The notes: generated from the sequence alone by a model not told the origin. A stretch of DNA of 64,000 nt from Flavicella sediminum (GCF_006381105.1 NZ_VDET01000001.1:186001-250000); one strand, 5' to 3'; positions 19,001 through 30,300 are shown, numbered from the stretch's first letter. Program-made: numbers and translations.

Positions 19001-20761
19001 ACAACTGCTATTGGTACTATAGCTAAAAACATTTCGTTTATTGACGGTTATGATGGAGATACTTCAGACCCAATCTCTTTGGCTGATTGTTGGATGTATA
19101 CCTATTCTCCAAACGCAGATGGGCGATCTAATTGGGCTCATAAATATAAAAACCTTGAAATAAGCAAAGGAGATGGCTTTATCTTTAAAGGACCAGGAAG
19201 ACCGCAAAACTATACTTTTGTAGGAACTCCTAATGATGGAACTTTTAATACTATAGCTTCTGTTGGTAAAGATGAATCTTATTTAATAGGAAACCCTTTT
19301 CCATCCGCAATTAGTATTAAAAAATTTATAGAAGACAATATAAATTCTACTACTGCAACGTTATATTTTTGGCAACATGTAGGGGAAAGTTCTGCTGAAG
19401 GAATTGCTGGACATTCTTTTTCTGGATATGTGGGGGGTTATGCTACTAGAAATATAGCTATGGGAGTATCTGCTAATAATGCAAACGCTACGGTAGATTT
19501 CACTTTAGAGGCTGAAGATGCAAACGAGTTAGAGGGGACATCAATAGATGATGATAGTAAAACAGTTATTGAATTGAATGATATAAATGAATATATTAAG
19601 TTTTCTAATATTTCCAGAGGTGTAGATACATTAAGAGTTCATTATAAATCATCTGTTGCTAAAAGTATTAATATTAACGTAAATAATGTTAATAGAGGTG
19701 ACTTTCTTTTAACTGCGACAAGTGGTAATTACATAAATAGAATTATTAAATTGTGTATAGAAAGTGGCAGTAATATTATCTTTACTTCTAATGATGAAAA
19801 TTCTATTTACATAAATAATGTATGGTTTAAAGATGGTGATGGAAAAACAGAATGTGCACCAGATACTGGCGGAAGCGTATATGATGATTCATATTTTACT
19901 GTAGAGCCATATATTGCAATCGGCCAAGGATTTTTTATTCAAGGAGATCCAACTGATGGTGGCCCAATTATTTTTAACAATAGCCAAAGAGAATATAAAA
20001 TAGAAGAAACTGGCTCATCTGTATTCTTTAAAGGTAAAAATACCAAATCTAAAGAAATTAAAGAATTTAAATTACCGCTTTTAAAAATAGGAATGAACTT
20101 TACAAATGCTCAAGAAAATCGGCTGCACCGTCAAATAGGAGTTTCTTTTCATGAATCAAATTCTTTTGCTTTTGATAAAGGATATGACTCTGAAATGTAT
20201 GATATGAGTACTACTGATATTTACTGGAAATTTCCAAATAATGAACTTCATTATGTAATTGCTGGTGTGCAAGAAATTACAGCTAATTTAGAAGTTCCTG
20301 TGGTAATTAATATGGGATACAATGGATCAATTTCTATAATGATAGATGAAATAAAAGACATTGATCAAGATGTTTTTATAAAAGATAAGCTTACAAATCA
20401 AACACAGAAAATAAACAATGCTTCTGCTACGTTTCAATTAGAAGAAGGTATATATTCAGATCGGTTTGCGTTGACTTTTATTGAAAGTTCAGCATTGTCT
20501 AATGATAATTCTAACCTTGTTATAACTAATATAAAGGTCTATTCAAATAATAATAGTATTATTATTTCTAAAGATGACGATTTAAGTATTACAAGCGTAC
20601 AATTATATAGCTTTCTTGGGAAAAAAGTAGGTCTTTGGGAAATTATTGAAGACAAAAATTATTACAATCTAAAAACAGAAAACCAAATGTCTTGTGGAGT
20701 GTATATTGTTAAAATAAACACCAGTAAAGGTCAGATAAACAAGAAAATACTAGTTAAGTAA
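16031..20761 (+). CDS. Giant T9SS-secreted adhesin with two ice-binding (DUF3494-type) domains
   Basis: This 1576-residue protein has a signal peptide ending near residue 24. Two tandem DUF3494-type ice-binding beta-solenoids follow (about residues 30-222 and 245-450), each with GxxxxPGVY and repeated GAI/GA-N-A steps. A calcium-binding thrombospondin type-3 block rich in DxDxDG is at about 462-520, with further Asp-rich repeats to about 660. A lamin-tail-like segment may lie near 670-830. A CBM6-like beta-sandwich (starting [11 protein letters not shown]) is at about 1158-1275. The C-terminus is a T9SS sorting domain ending [21 protein letters not shown]-like, with the usual basic tail. It probably sits on the cell surface. 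The domain class is known to bind ice, but in a surface adhesin it may instead bind another ordered surface or glycan. It is likely controlled by the upstream two-component genes. Confidence 0.85.
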   Translation: MKKGILLFAITIFLFFTSIRSISQTLELGIIDSFEGFSGEGGITNGAGAVWTGDVGTNAGAITGSFVGDKYQATDDTAQARFDLMRTYIHLNDIFVDYHGTHAPAFGGETITPGVYYTAAAGSVGGELILDGGGDPDAFFIIKFMGAITVGANAEVTLLNGTKSCNVFFMSGAAISVGANANIKGTLFSKVGAIDVGTGATLEGRMLSMAGAITTGANATVYQPPCKSTIPIFCEFGCGPAPEVDILGVVSEFSLYTNIGAVGNTSITGVNGKIGTNSGGIAGFGNSIHIGTEHIADALTAQAKIDLDSAYIKLMLLPVTGVHLAPSFGGGETLSPGVYHVTGAGSIAGTITLDAAGDPDAIFVIRFGGAISIAAQTTMLLSNGAKRCNIFWLGGAGVITGAVTIGSGSVLKGNFFSHGGACNSGEGVFLAGRQLSTEGAINTNTSILYRDPECVTSISLTAIDTDGDGIYNDADIDDDNDGILDTIEDCIDLDGDGVTNELDLDADNDGIPDNIEAQSTKNYGIPTGIDSDDDGLDDAYDATPNGSSDGTGSIGIVPLNTDENATVGADITPDYLDLDADGDGVFDVIESGSGLPENGNGVSTGTFGDNGLNDLAETGNIDLGYTDLNGIFDNTQTDNFSDEDEDALTIGDVDYRDASNDGVPMITQIYQFGDERWIEITNIHATKSIAANLINIQLYIDKTGDQSGIAPDVTYLITTSIAAGKSILIKNTSNTITNIDVFASVVTNNSLTDFISGNDIITLSSINDVASYASRYEEVTSITDNTSFVRIDEILLPNENYTSTEWIAFVDSALDPYRVLASGGPERHPHDPLISEIISANIDANTLLGLHKVNITSRIGSSWSNGFPDRSRHIAINEDYNHISSRLSARKLIVNNNSKLAITDNLLVVTNAITLTATNDEIRLIGSSQLIQTHTGVSQVVGDGKLLVDQNSLVPSLYRYNYMSSPVNTMGESTYYLDAVLKDGTTSLDATTAIGTIAKNISFIDGYDGDTSDPISLADCWMYTYSPNADGRSNWAHKYKNLEISKGDGFIFKGPGRPQNYTFVGTPNDGTFNTIASVGKDESYLIGNPFPSAISIKKFIEDNINSTTATLYFWQHVGESSAEGIAGHSFSGYVGGYATRNIAMGVSANNANATVDFTLEAEDANELEGTSIDDDSKTVIELNDINEYIKFSNISRGVDTLRVHYKSSVAKSININVNNVNRGDFLLTATSGNYINRIIKLCIESGSNIIFTSNDENSIYINNVWFKDGDGKTECAPDTGGSVYDDSYFTVEPYIAIGQGFFIQGDPTDGGPIIFNNSQREYKIEETGSSVFFKGKNTKSKEIKEFKLPLLKIGMNFTNAQENRLHRQIGVSFHESNSFAFDKGYDSEMYDMSTTDIYWKFPNNELHYVIAGVQEITANLEVPVVINMGYNGSISIMIDEIKDIDQDVFIKDKLTNQTQKINNASATFQLEEGIYSDRFALTFIESSALSNDNSNLVITNIKVYSNNNSIIISKDDDLSITSVQLYSFLGKKVGLWEIIEDKNYYNLKTENQMSCGVYIVKINTSKGQINKKILVK

Positions 20762-21136
20762 AAATAGATAACAGCTTACATATAAATGATTTATTAAAGA
20801 TTTTGTCTTTAATTGTAATTTTTAGTGGAATCCCTATAAAACTAAACTCATTTATTGTAAGTTTTTTTAACGTATTACTTTTAGAATTCAATAATATCAC
20901 AATAGCTATTTACACAAATAGCACCTCATCCAAAACTACCAATTGATAATAATGATTTATTACATCTTTAATTATAAGTCTTATATATGTAATCTCACAA
21001 GTAAACACAGAATAAACAAGACATAGAATAACAAATTTTTAAAAGTACAAAACACATTCGTTCTAGTATCAAATACATCTGTCACTACAATCTAAGCAAG
21101 GTACAATTAGCTTTGTAAGGATAAAATAGTTGATAC
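20762..21136 (+). promoter_or_regulatory. 375-bp gap: promoter region of the GH86 gene
   Basis: No gene is visible. It holds a perfect inverted repeat GCTATTT-acac-AAATAGC at 20905-20922. The sequence AATACATCTGT at 21072-21082 matches the left side of the palindrome before the next gene. TAGCTTTG at 21108-21115 matches the Bacteroidota -7 consensus TAnnTTTG, 21 bp before the GH86 start. A TTTG -33 box at the usual spacing is not present, which may mean activator dependence. Confidence 0.5.
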
Positions 21137-23653
21137 ATGAATAAAAATTACCTCAAGACAATTTTTAGAAAAAGCAGCGTGCTTTTCCTTTTTTTAGGAA
21201 TTACGAGTTATGCACAAAATAACACCGTAACAATTGATATTGCTTGTCAGCGGTTTCTTAATGAGGTTTCGGAATTGGATAGGACTAAATATTTTTCTGT
21301 TCACGATTCAGGAACGGATAAAGAGCAAGCTGCCTTTAGAAAAGATTATAATGTAACTGGTGGAAGAAGTTTTTGGGGTGCCTTTTCGTTTGCAAAATCA
21401 AAAACAGGTTCGGTTGGCGTGTATCCGGCAAGTAAAAACGGAAATAACAATCCAAAAGAAGTCAACAGAGGGCAAATAAGTACAGAGCATCCAAGTTCTG
21501 CTTTTGTTGATGGAATGGATGTTGAAAAGGCTGCAAATTGGGCGGTTGAATATTTTAAAGACTTTCAAACGGATGCTGGGCGACCAGAATATGTGGAGGT
21601 AATGAACGAACCATTTGTGCATGCTTCAGATTTTTATGACGGTTGGAATGCGGCAGAGAACAATCGAATTAAAAAACAAATGGCTTTGTTTTACAAGGAA
21701 GTGGGTAAAAAAATTCAAGAAGATGCCTTGCTAAACAAAATAAAAGTTATTGGTTACTCTTCTGCTTGGCCTTCTGTAGAATTGTATGATTTTGGACACT
21801 GGGAAGAGAACATGAAAATGTTTATGGATACGGCTGGTGAGCATATGTATGGTTTTGCCACACATTTGTACGACGGTGTGAATGTAGAAGGACAAGACAA
21901 CAAACGATCGGGAAGTAATTCTGAAGCTATTTTAGATTTGATCGAGAATTATAGCATGATGAAATGGGGCGTTGTAAAACCACATGCAATTTCTGAATAT
22001 GGAGCTATTGAAAAAGGATACGGAGATGCTTATAGCGACATTGCCAGTGCGCAAACCACTATTTCTATCAATCATATCTTATTTAATTTATTGGATAGAG
22101 AAGATCGATTAACCTGTTCTATCCCTTTTATTACAGGGAAAGCGACTTGGCATATAAATGAGGCGAATAATTACCAACCTTATCAAGCAGTACTTTGGAA
22201 ACCTACAAATATTGGAGAACCTACTCCTGCGGGTTGGGAGTATACCCCTAGAATAAATTTTTACAAACTATGGAAGGATGTCAAAGGCAAGCGGGTTTTT
22301 ATTAAAAGTGACAATCCAGACATACAATCGCATGCTTTTGTTGATGGAAATAAAATGCATATTGCCTTAAGCAACCTAGATGAAGTTAGTCAAACAGTAG
22401 ATTTAAAAATGTTGACTTCGTTGACGGATCTAATCAATGTAAAAGTGAAATCTTTAAAAGTTTATGTCGATGCTTTGGCTTCGTATACGGAAACTGTTGT
22501 CGACGATTTGACTTCTTTAGAATTGATAAAAGATGAAACCGTAGTTATAGAATTCAATTTAAAAAATGGACTTGCGTTTGACAATGCTTTAAGAACAAAA
22601 TTATACTACCCAGCCAATAATTTAGAAAAAATTGAAGCAAACAAGGAAATAACATACAGTTTTAACAATGTTGCAACTGGAGATGGTTTTGCGAAATTAA
22701 GAATGAGTATTGGAAGAAAACACGATGTTACAAAACAACCTTTAGTCAAAGTAAATGGTGTAGAAGTTCAAGTTCCTGTTAATTATCCTGGCTACGACCA
22801 AGCAAATAGAGATGATTATTTTGGAATGATTGAAATTCCTTTTCCAGCAAGTTTACTAAATGAAAGTAATAATGTGTCAGTTGTATTTCCTGATACGGGT
22901 GGGAAAATAAGCTCCATGATCTTGTCAACAGATATTTACGACAAAGCACAAAATTCATTCAGCCTTCAAAGTATAGGGAATCCTTGCCCAGGAGAAATGA
23001 AAGGTGAATTAAAAATCAAACCACTTATTTCAGATTCTTATAGAGCTAGGTTGACAGGAGAGAATTTTGATGAGACTTACCAATTTTCAAGCAATTATAG
23101 CATTCAAAATTTAGCTTCAGGAAAGTATCAGTTGGTCGTTACTTCAGACACGGATGTCAATTTTAAAAGTGAATTTATTTTAGTTATTCAAGAGCCTGAA
23201 AGTTTAACGGTAGCATCAAAAATAAATGAAGAAGACAAAATAATGGTACTAAATCTTACAGGAGGTTCTAGTTACAGCATTCGTCATAATAAGGAAACAA
23301 TACACACAGCGAATTCAGAATACATACTGGAATTAAAGAATGGAGCCAATCAAATAGAAGTAAAAACAGATGCTGATTGCCAAGGTTTATTTTTAGAAAA
23401 TGTTGCTATTGGAGAAGAAATACACGTATATCCAAATCCGTTTAAGGAGGCAATTACCATAGATTTAGGAATTGATAAAAGTGAGTTTGCTAAGGTAGAT
23501 TTATTTTCTAGCACTGGAAATTTAGTATTTACTTCGAAAAAAAAAGTGGAAGAAGGAAAAATTAATTTAGTGACATCTTTTATGAAATCGGGGGTTTATG
23601 TGGTGGCTGTGCAAACGGCTGCTAAAGTTGTTTTTAGGCAAATGATAAAATGA
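21137..23653 (+). CDS. GH86 beta-agarase/beta-porphyranase with T9SS tail
   Basis: This 838-residue endo-enzyme cuts beta-1,4 linkages in agarose or porphyran. A signal peptide ends near SYAQ (residue 27). The GH86 barrel spans about residues 30-390, with probable acid/base Glu158 in VEVMNEPFVHA and nucleophile Glu287 in ISEYGAIE. Two beta-sandwich accessory domains follow to about 615. A SprB-like repeat module beginning near CPGEMKG (about 617) leads into a type IX sorting domain (VYPNPFKEAITIDL... ending FRQMIK). It is therefore exported by T9SS. The tail resembles that of the next gene. Agarase versus porphyranase cannot be decided here. Confidence 0.9.
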   Translation: MNKNYLKTIFRKSSVLFLFLGITSYAQNNTVTIDIACQRFLNEVSELDRTKYFSVHDSGTDKEQAAFRKDYNVTGGRSFWGAFSFAKSKTGSVGVYPASKNGNNNPKEVNRGQISTEHPSSAFVDGMDVEKAANWAVEYFKDFQTDAGRPEYVEVMNEPFVHASDFYDGWNAAENNRIKKQMALFYKEVGKKIQEDALLNKIKVIGYSSAWPSVELYDFGHWEENMKMFMDTAGEHMYGFATHLYDGVNVEGQDNKRSGSNSEAILDLIENYSMMKWGVVKPHAISEYGAIEKGYGDAYSDIASAQTTISINHILFNLLDREDRLTCSIPFITGKATWHINEANNYQPYQAVLWKPTNIGEPTPAGWEYTPRINFYKLWKDVKGKRVFIKSDNPDIQSHAFVDGNKMHIALSNLDEVSQTVDLKMLTSLTDLINVKVKSLKVYVDALASYTETVVDDLTSLELIKDETVVIEFNLKNGLAFDNALRTKLYYPANNLEKIEANKEITYSFNNVATGDGFAKLRMSIGRKHDVTKQPLVKVNGVEVQVPVNYPGYDQANRDDYFGMIEIPFPASLLNESNNVSVVFPDTGGKISSMILSTDIYDKAQNSFSLQSIGNPCPGEMKGELKIKPLISDSYRARLTGENFDETYQFSSNYSIQNLASGKYQLVVTSDTDVNFKSEFILVIQEPESLTVASKINEEDKIMVLNLTGGSSYSIRHNKETIHTANSEYILELKNGANQIEVKTDADCQGLFLENVAIGEEIHVYPNPFKEAITIDLGIDKSEFAKVDLFSSTGNLVFTSKKKVEEGKINLVTSFMKSGVYVVAVQTAAKVVFRQMIK

Positions 23654-23704
23654 CTCTAAAATGGAACCTCCTTATAGGAACAGTGAACATATAGACAAGG
23701 AATA

Positions 23705-23722
23705 AATACATCTGTATGTATT
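23705..23722. promoter_or_regulatory. Perfect palindrome, candidate operator before the beta-helix gene
   Basis: AATACAT-CTGT-ATGTATT is a perfect 7-bp inverted repeat with a 4-nt centre, 67 bp before the start codon. Its first 11 bases also occur before GH86 (21072-21082). Looser matches lie at 53695-53701, 56890-56896, 62502-62508 and 62530-62536, all upstream of locus genes. Confidence 0.45.
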
Positions 23723-23788
23723 CAAAAAAAAGCTTACCACTAGCTTGCACCGCATTAATACTGTAAACTTTCACTAATTAAAAATTTT

Positions 23789-26512
23789 ATGAATACAATT
23801 AAAAGCGCCATTAAATATGCTGTTTTTCTCTTTTGTGCTGTCATTTCTGCCAAAGATATATATGTAGCAAAAAACGGAAACGATTCAAATGCAGGGACAG
23901 AAGTAAGTCCCTATTTAACTTTAACCAAAGCGGCACAAGTTGCCATAGCAGGCGATATTGTTTATATACGTGAAGGGGTTTATGAAGAATTGCTAAAACC
24001 TAGCAATTCAGGAACAGCTGGAAATCCTATTATTTTTCAATCTTATCCAGGAGAAAAAGTAGTGATTTCTGCCATGCAATCTTTGTCGGGTTGGACAAAA
24101 GACAGTGGTTCTATTTATAAAACAACAATTCCTTTTTCAAGCTTAGGGCAAAAGAATTTTGTAATGAACAATGACACGGCTTTGGATTTGGCAAGATGGC
24201 CTAATAAAAATTCAAGCAATCCTTTTGACTTAAATACACTAAGAAACTCTGGAGGAAGTGGCGGTGACGTAATTAACGGTGCTTATTTGACTGAAAATAC
24301 GATTCCAGCAATAGATTGGACAAATGGAGCCGTGTTTTTTTATGGAGATAAAGGTGGGTCAGGATGGTTGGCATGGAAATCTACAATAACCAGTAGTACT
24401 GCAGGACGAGTAAATTTTAATTTGGATAAAAACCCAAATTGGATTAGAACCTTTCATGCACCTGCAGATAAAGGTGATTTTTATTTAGAAGGCGTAAAAG
24501 GAGCATTAGATTACCAAAATGAATGGTGGTTCAATGCTAGCACAAAGGAATTATTTGTGCAATTGCCTAGTGGAACGGCTCCGGTAGATGGGGAGGTAAA
24601 AATGAGAAGGAGGGAAGAGGTAATTAATTTGGTGAATAAAAAATATATCGAAATTAAAAATTTAGCCGTTTTTGGAGGAAGTATCAATATGTCCGATACC
24701 TCAACTTGGAACCAAAACGGAAATAATAAAACTACAAATAATAAGTTGTTCGGAATTTCTTCATTTTATGGTTCTCAAACCCAAGGTGTTTTTACAAGCT
24801 TTAGTGCAGGTATAGCAAGCGTTTTTGTTCAAGGATCTGATAATATTATTGAAAAATGTGAAATAGCATTTGGCGCTTCTACAGGGTTGAGTGTTCGTGG
24901 AAATAGACATAAAATAATAGATTGCAGGATCCATGATTTTAATTTTCTAGGTTCATATGACGCACCCGTTGTGTTAAGAGGTATGAATGATAGTGAGTTT
25001 AGAAATAATGTTGTTTTTAATGGTGGTCGTGATGCTGTAAATTATAGCGGAGCAAATAATGTATTGTCCTATAACGATATTTCAAGAAGTAATTTGATAG
25101 CGGATGATTGTGCTTTGTTTTATACCGTTGGAGCCCAGTATACCACAGAAATTCATCACAACTGGTTTCATGATGCTGCCTCAAGTGGAACAAAATCCAA
25201 AGCTGCTGGAATTTATTTAGATAATGATGCAGCGGGATTTTCAGTGCATCATAATGTGGTTTGGAATACGGAATGGACTTCCGTACAAATTAACTGGAAT
25301 GGAAAGGACATAGATATTTTTAACAATACCTTGTTAAACGGTTCAGGTGTTATGGGCGCTTGGCATAAAGATGGTACGGCTTTTTCAAATGTAAAAGTTT
25401 GGAACAATTTAGGAAGTGATACCAAATGGGAGCCGCAATCGGATAAGCAAAATAATTTAACCATCACTTCCGATGTGTTTACGGATGCCACAAATAATAG
25501 TTATTCTTTAAAACCAAATACTTCTCCTGTAGATGCTGGAAAAGTAATTGCAGGAATAACAGATGGTTTTTCAGGAGCTGCGCCAGATGTTGGTGCCTAT
25601 GAAGTTGGTAGCGTAAATTGGGTTGCTGGTATTACTTGGGATCCTAATTTAGGGCCAACAGGTTTGGGTTGTTATAATTTACCAGGTGAAGTTTGTTTGT
25701 TGTTGCCTAAAAATGATGCAGATAAAGATGGTGTAGATGATGCTTATGACGAATGTCCTGATACGCCAGTAGGTGCCAGTGTGAATGCAAAAGGATGTGC
25801 AGTTTTTACTTTGGAAAATGACAATTTTAAACTTCAAGTAACGGGTGTTTCATGTGAAGGAGGTGCCAATGGAAGTATTTCTATTGATGCTAAAAAGAAC
25901 TTAAACTATACGGCTAAAATAGAAGGAACTACTTTAGAAAAAACGTTTACGGCGACTGCCAATTTTGAGGAATTGAGTGCAGGAACTTATACAGTTTGTT
26001 TAACAACAACCGCGGATGCCAATTACAAGCAGTGTTTTGATGTAACGGTAAAAGCACCAGCTAATTTGGAGGTGAATTCTTCGGTAAATGAGGCTAACAA
26101 TACGTTAGAATTAAATTTATCAGGAAGCCACTTGTATCGTGTTACATTTAACGAGGAAATATTTGTGACCGAAGAAAATAATGTTCAATTAAAATTGTTG
26201 CCTGGTGAGAATTCGGTTTCCGTAAAAACAACGAAAGCCTGTCAAGGAACTTTTGAAGAACTAATTATGGGGCAAGCTCCTGAATTCACTTTTGAAAATC
26301 CTGTAAATAATGAATTAAAAATACGAACTTCAGTTTCAGTTAAAGAAAAAGTTAGCTATGCCTTATTTACAAGTACAGGTAAAAAACTAAGTCAAGGTTT
26401 TTTAAATGAAGCGGAATCGATTATTGATATGTCTGCTATGCCTTCGGGTTTATACATCCTTAGCATTCGCTCAGAAAATTACAAAGTACAATCAAAAATT
26501 ATTAAGAAATGA
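23789..26512 (+). CDS. Secreted right-handed beta-helix protein, putative carbohydrate-active enzyme, T9SS tail
   Basis: This 907-residue protein starts with a signal peptide and then DIYVAKNGNDSNAGTEVSPY. That motif opens DUF1565-type parallel beta-helix proteins, a fold shared by polysaccharide lyases and glycoside hydrolases of several families. The helix extends to about residue 620, with Asn-rich rungs (for example NDSEFRNNVVFNGGRD) and several His and Asp residues. A calcium-type KDGVDDAYDECPDTP repeat is near 648. A SprB-like module and T9SS sorting domain related to the GH86 tail complete it. I cannot place it in a CAZy family and name no catalytic residues. Its position beside GH86 suggests it acts on the same galactan or its side chains. 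Confidence 0.8.
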   Translation: MNTIKSAIKYAVFLFCAVISAKDIYVAKNGNDSNAGTEVSPYLTLTKAAQVAIAGDIVYIREGVYEELLKPSNSGTAGNPIIFQSYPGEKVVISAMQSLSGWTKDSGSIYKTTIPFSSLGQKNFVMNNDTALDLARWPNKNSSNPFDLNTLRNSGGSGGDVINGAYLTENTIPAIDWTNGAVFFYGDKGGSGWLAWKSTITSSTAGRVNFNLDKNPNWIRTFHAPADKGDFYLEGVKGALDYQNEWWFNASTKELFVQLPSGTAPVDGEVKMRRREEVINLVNKKYIEIKNLAVFGGSINMSDTSTWNQNGNNKTTNNKLFGISSFYGSQTQGVFTSFSAGIASVFVQGSDNIIEKCEIAFGASTGLSVRGNRHKIIDCRIHDFNFLGSYDAPVVLRGMNDSEFRNNVVFNGGRDAVNYSGANNVLSYNDISRSNLIADDCALFYTVGAQYTTEIHHNWFHDAASSGTKSKAAGIYLDNDAAGFSVHHNVVWNTEWTSVQINWNGKDIDIFNNTLLNGSGVMGAWHKDGTAFSNVKVWNNLGSDTKWEPQSDKQNNLTITSDVFTDATNNSYSLKPNTSPVDAGKVIAGITDGFSGAAPDVGAYEVGSVNWVAGITWDPNLGPTGLGCYNLPGEVCLLLPKNDADKDGVDDAYDECPDTPVGASVNAKGCAVFTLENDNFKLQVTGVSCEGGANGSISIDAKKNLNYTAKIEGTTLEKTFTATANFEELSAGTYTVCLTTTADANYKQCFDVTVKAPANLEVNSSVNEANNTLELNLSGSHLYRVTFNEEIFVTEENNVQLKLLPGENSVSVKTTKACQGTFEELIMGQAPEFTFENPVNNELKIRTSVSVKEKVSYALFTSTGKKLSQGFLNEAESIIDMSAMPSGLYILSIRSENYKVQSKIIKK

Positions 26513-27207
26513 GAAATTTAGGAAGAGGGTTAGTCCTTGTTAATGCGCTGTTGTTTTTATTTAGTTGTGGAGGAGGTGATTCAGTAGAGACGGATCCAAT
26601 TAATAATGATCCAGAAGAAGCCTTATTGGTCAGACCGTTAAAAGATGCTGTTTGTAACGAAGGAACGATAATTTCAGAGACTCAAAGTGATGTGACTTTT
26701 GAATGGAACGCTACAGAAAATACAGATTCTTATATTTTGGAAGTAACCAATTTAATGACAAATTCTTTAAATAGTTACAATGCGTCTGCAACCAACAAAG
26801 TGGTAACCTTACAGAGAGGGGTTTCCTATGCTTGGAAAGTTTATTCAAAATCTAATACAAACACAAGTGTTGGAGAGAGTGAAACTTGGGATTTTTACAA
26901 TGCCGGTTTGGGGATTGAAAATTATGCGCCATTCCCTGCAAAAGTTGTAAGTCCAACTATGGGCGGACTTTCAGGTGTGACAACCTTGTTAAAATGGGAG
27001 GCTAGTGATTTGGATAATGATGTGTTGGAGTATGGTGTTTATTTGGATACAGCGAATCCTCCTGTAACTAAATTAGGAATGACGTCTTCACAGCAATTTA
27101 ATGTTTCTTACTTAACAGAAGATATGGTGTATTATTGGAGGATTGTTACCAAGGATAATCATGGGAATGAATCAGTATCACCTGTTTTTGATTTTAGAAC
27201 ACAGTAG
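26509..27207 (+). CDS. Surface lipoprotein with fibronectin-III-like domains
   Basis: This 232-residue protein has a lipoprotein signal with lipid Cys20 in LLFLFSCGGGDS. The acceptor is followed by Gly and Asp, a context compatible with surface export in Bacteroidota. Two beta-sandwich domains follow, each with the FnIII-like pattern FEWNA...Y.LEV...AWKVYSKS and LLKWEAS...YYWRIVTKD. Its ATG overlaps the beta-helix stop codon (ATGA, 26509-26512), so translation is probably coupled. A glycan-binding or enzyme-docking role on the cell surface is plausible but unproven; no catalytic motif is seen. Confidence 0.75.
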   Translation: MRNLGRGLVLVNALLFLFSCGGGDSVETDPINNDPEEALLVRPLKDAVCNEGTIISETQSDVTFEWNATENTDSYILEVTNLMTNSLNSYNASATNKVVTLQRGVSYAWKVYSKSNTNTSVGESETWDFYNAGLGIENYAPFPAKVVSPTMGGLSGVTTLLKWEASDLDNDVLEYGVYLDTANPPVTKLGMTSSQQFNVSYLTEDMVYYWRIVTKDNHGNESVSPVFDFRTQ

Positions 27208-27247
27208 AATAGTTAACATTAGAAGTAGAGAATCTTAGTATAAAAAT

Positions 27248-27281
27248 AAAAAGAGCTTGTCGGTATAGACAAGCTCTTTTT
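27248..27281. terminator. Bidirectional terminator between convergent genes
   Basis: AAAAAGAGCTTGTC (27248-27261) pairs perfectly with GACAAGCTCTTTTT (27268-27281). A-runs and T-runs on both sides serve the plus-strand lipoprotein and the minus-strand FG-GAP gene. Confidence 0.88.
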
Positions 27282-27302
27282 TGTTTATGATGATTTAGTT
27301 TT

Positions 27303-30300
27303 TTATTTCTCAAAAGAATAGATTTCCTGCGTATCATTATTATTTGCAATAAAAATATAGTCTTTCGATTTTCCATTAATAAGAACCATATTCCTAACGT
27401 CTTTATCGGCATAAAAACCAGTATTTCTATTAGATTTATAAGTTAAGTGTCCGTTTTTATCACCTTTCAGATAAGTTCCAATTCCGGCATCTGCTTTTGT
27501 CGTTTCCACTTCAGACATATAGTTGTTTCCTGCTAAAAGTAAATCTTTATAGCCATCCTTATCAAAATCATGGAATATAATACTGTTTATAGGAGAGGTT
27601 TGAGCTTCATTGACAAAAGGTTCAAAGTTGAACGATTTATTTTGGTTATTCATAAAAACCCCAGATCTAAATTCATTTACTTCATAATGCAAAGCCGTTT
27701 TAATTCCGTTTCCTAAGATTCCTTGTATATCTGAGTTGGCAAAACTATTGTAAGTTTTTATTTTGTTTTTGAGATGAGGCATTTGTTGAGTAGAACAACC
27801 TTTACCTCTGACAGGAACTTGTTTGTTCTTGTAGTTTTTTGCTAAGAATATATCTTCGGTACCATTATAGTCGAAATCACGTGTATACACATGAAAAGGT
27901 TTATCCTTGTTTGCATGGAATTTATAGTTCAATCCTAAATTCCCCGCAACAATGTCTTGATCTCCATCATTGTCAATATCAGCAATTAATAATTTGTTCC
28001 ACCAGCCTTTAGCAGAACTTAATTGTGGGTATTCCGTACTTTTTGTTAATTTACCATTAGAGTTTAGAAATACTTCAACTCCCATCCATTCACCACAAAC
28101 GAGTATATCTAATTTTTTGTCGTTATTTATATCGTACCACACAGCATCAGTTACCATACCTACGTGTTCTAATTCCGATGCTAAGTTTTTCGTTTCTATG
28201 GTAAACTTCCCGTTGTTGTTTAGTAGCAAATAACTGGTTGGTGCATAGGGATATTTCGATGGAACTACTCGACCACCCACAAATAAATCTTGGTCACCAT
28301 CATTGTCATAATCTGCTGCAATAACTACCGAACCAGCACTGGCAATTTCAGGAATACTGTTTAGTGACTTAGAAAAGATTCCTTTTCCGTTATTAATATA
28401 TAATCTATCCACTAATAAACGGGGAGAATGAGTAAATTCATAACTACCACTTACCACATATAGATCTTGGTCACCATCGTTATCTGCATCAAAAAAACAA
28501 GCACCAACATCTTCATAACGACTGTCGGCAATTAGGTCTTTAGACTTTAGTTCTTTGAATGTACCGTTCTTTTGACTTATTAATATTTGACAGGCTTGGT
28601 TTGCACCACCTCCAATAAAAAGATCTTCAATACCATCTTTATTGATATCTGTTTTAGAAATAGCTGGACCTGTTTGAGATAATTTATGAGGCAATAAAAT
28701 TTGTTCATTGTAATCGTCGAATATAGGGTCAATGTGCGTGATGTTTGTTTTTGTTTTTTGAAATAAGGGATGTTTTTTTTCTGTAGAGTTAGTTTTCTCA
28801 TTGGCTGCTTTAGAATAGGAAATCAAAATGGATTGATTCTTTTTTGCCGTTTTTAAAATTTCTTTTTGACCATCAGACCAAATTATTTCTATTTTTTTTA
28901 AGGTATCTTTTTTCGAAATTCCAAAATGGAGAGTGTTTGAAACAGCAGATAGAAAACCACGAGAATTGATTAATTGACGCGTTTGTTTTTTTCCATTTTG
29001 AAGATAAAGGTTTGCGATTACTCCAATTCCGAAAGTGTTTTTTTCAGGCCCTTTAAAATTTAATTTTATAAAATCTCCTTGTGTATTTTCAATGGCATTG
29101 TTTTTTAAAACCGTGGCCACTTCATTGATGTTATTTACAACTAAATCTAAGTCGCCATCATTGTCCAAATCGGCATAAATGGCTCCATTAGAGAATGTGG
29201 GTTTTACATCGTTCCATTCATCAGAAACATCTGTAAATGTTAGGTCTCCTTTATTTTTGAAAAAGTAATTGCTTAATTTTTGTTGAGGTAACATTTTGGC
29301 AAAACCTAAAAAATCTTCCTTTGTTGGTTTTCGTTTATTGTGTCTTAGGATTTGTAAAATTTCATTGTTTTTATCTTTGTCAATAACATCCCTAAAAACA
29401 CCATTGGTAACATATACATCATTCAGCCCATCCAAATCAAAATCTGCTAAAAGTACCGCCCAACTCCAGTCTGTATTTGGTACACCTGCAATTTGACTTA
29501 TTTCACTAAAGGTTGCATTTCCGTTATTTAATTGCAACATGTTGTGCATGTATTGGTAATGATAACCTTTTTCAACCATAGAAGTAAAGTTGTCTTTAGA
29601 GGTCATTCCCATGGTTGTTTTGGATCTAATATAATCGGCAGGATTCATGTCTAAAGCCATTAGGTCAATCAATCCATCATTGTTGATGTCGGCCATGTCA
29701 CTTCCCATACTATTGAAAGACATGTGTTTTACAAACTGTTCTCTTTTTTCAGAAAAAGTTCCGTTTTTATTATTGATGTAGATGAAATCTGGAATGTCAA
29801 AATCATTACAAACATAAATATCCAACCACCCATCGTTATTTAAATCTGTTATTGAAGTACTTAATCCAAATCCTATTTCAGGTACGATTCCTGCTGTTGC
29901 AGAAACATTTACGAAATGTCCCGTTCCATCGTTTTGATACAGGTGATCAGAACCTTTTCTTGTAATTGTTTCAGGATTATTTTGAATGCTTTTAAAATCG
30001 ACCAGTTCAGGCTTTTTAGTCATGTCAGGTGTATTATTTACATACAAGTCTAAATCATTGTCATTGTCGTAATCAAAAAAAACGGCATTGATAGATCTAT
30101 TGGCATCTGCGATACCAAGTTCTTCAGCTTTTTCAGTAAATGTTAAATCACCATTGTTTAGGTATAAAAGATTCGAGAATTTATTATCTGTGTCCGTCCA
30201 TCCACCTCGAGAAATATAAATATCTACAAATCCATCATTATTTACATCTGCAACAGTTACACCTGCATCAAATCCTTGTTTTTTTACAATACCTGCTTTA

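Noticed and set aside
23705-23740. Palindrome before the beta-helix gene as a terminator for GH86
   Set aside because: The 7-bp stem is AT-rich and is followed by A residues, not T, on the plus strand; an operator fits better.
27961-27990. ATTGTCAAT match to the palindrome before the GntR gene
   Set aside because: It lies in FG-GAP coding sequence for a DNDGD repeat and reflects codon pattern, not an operator.
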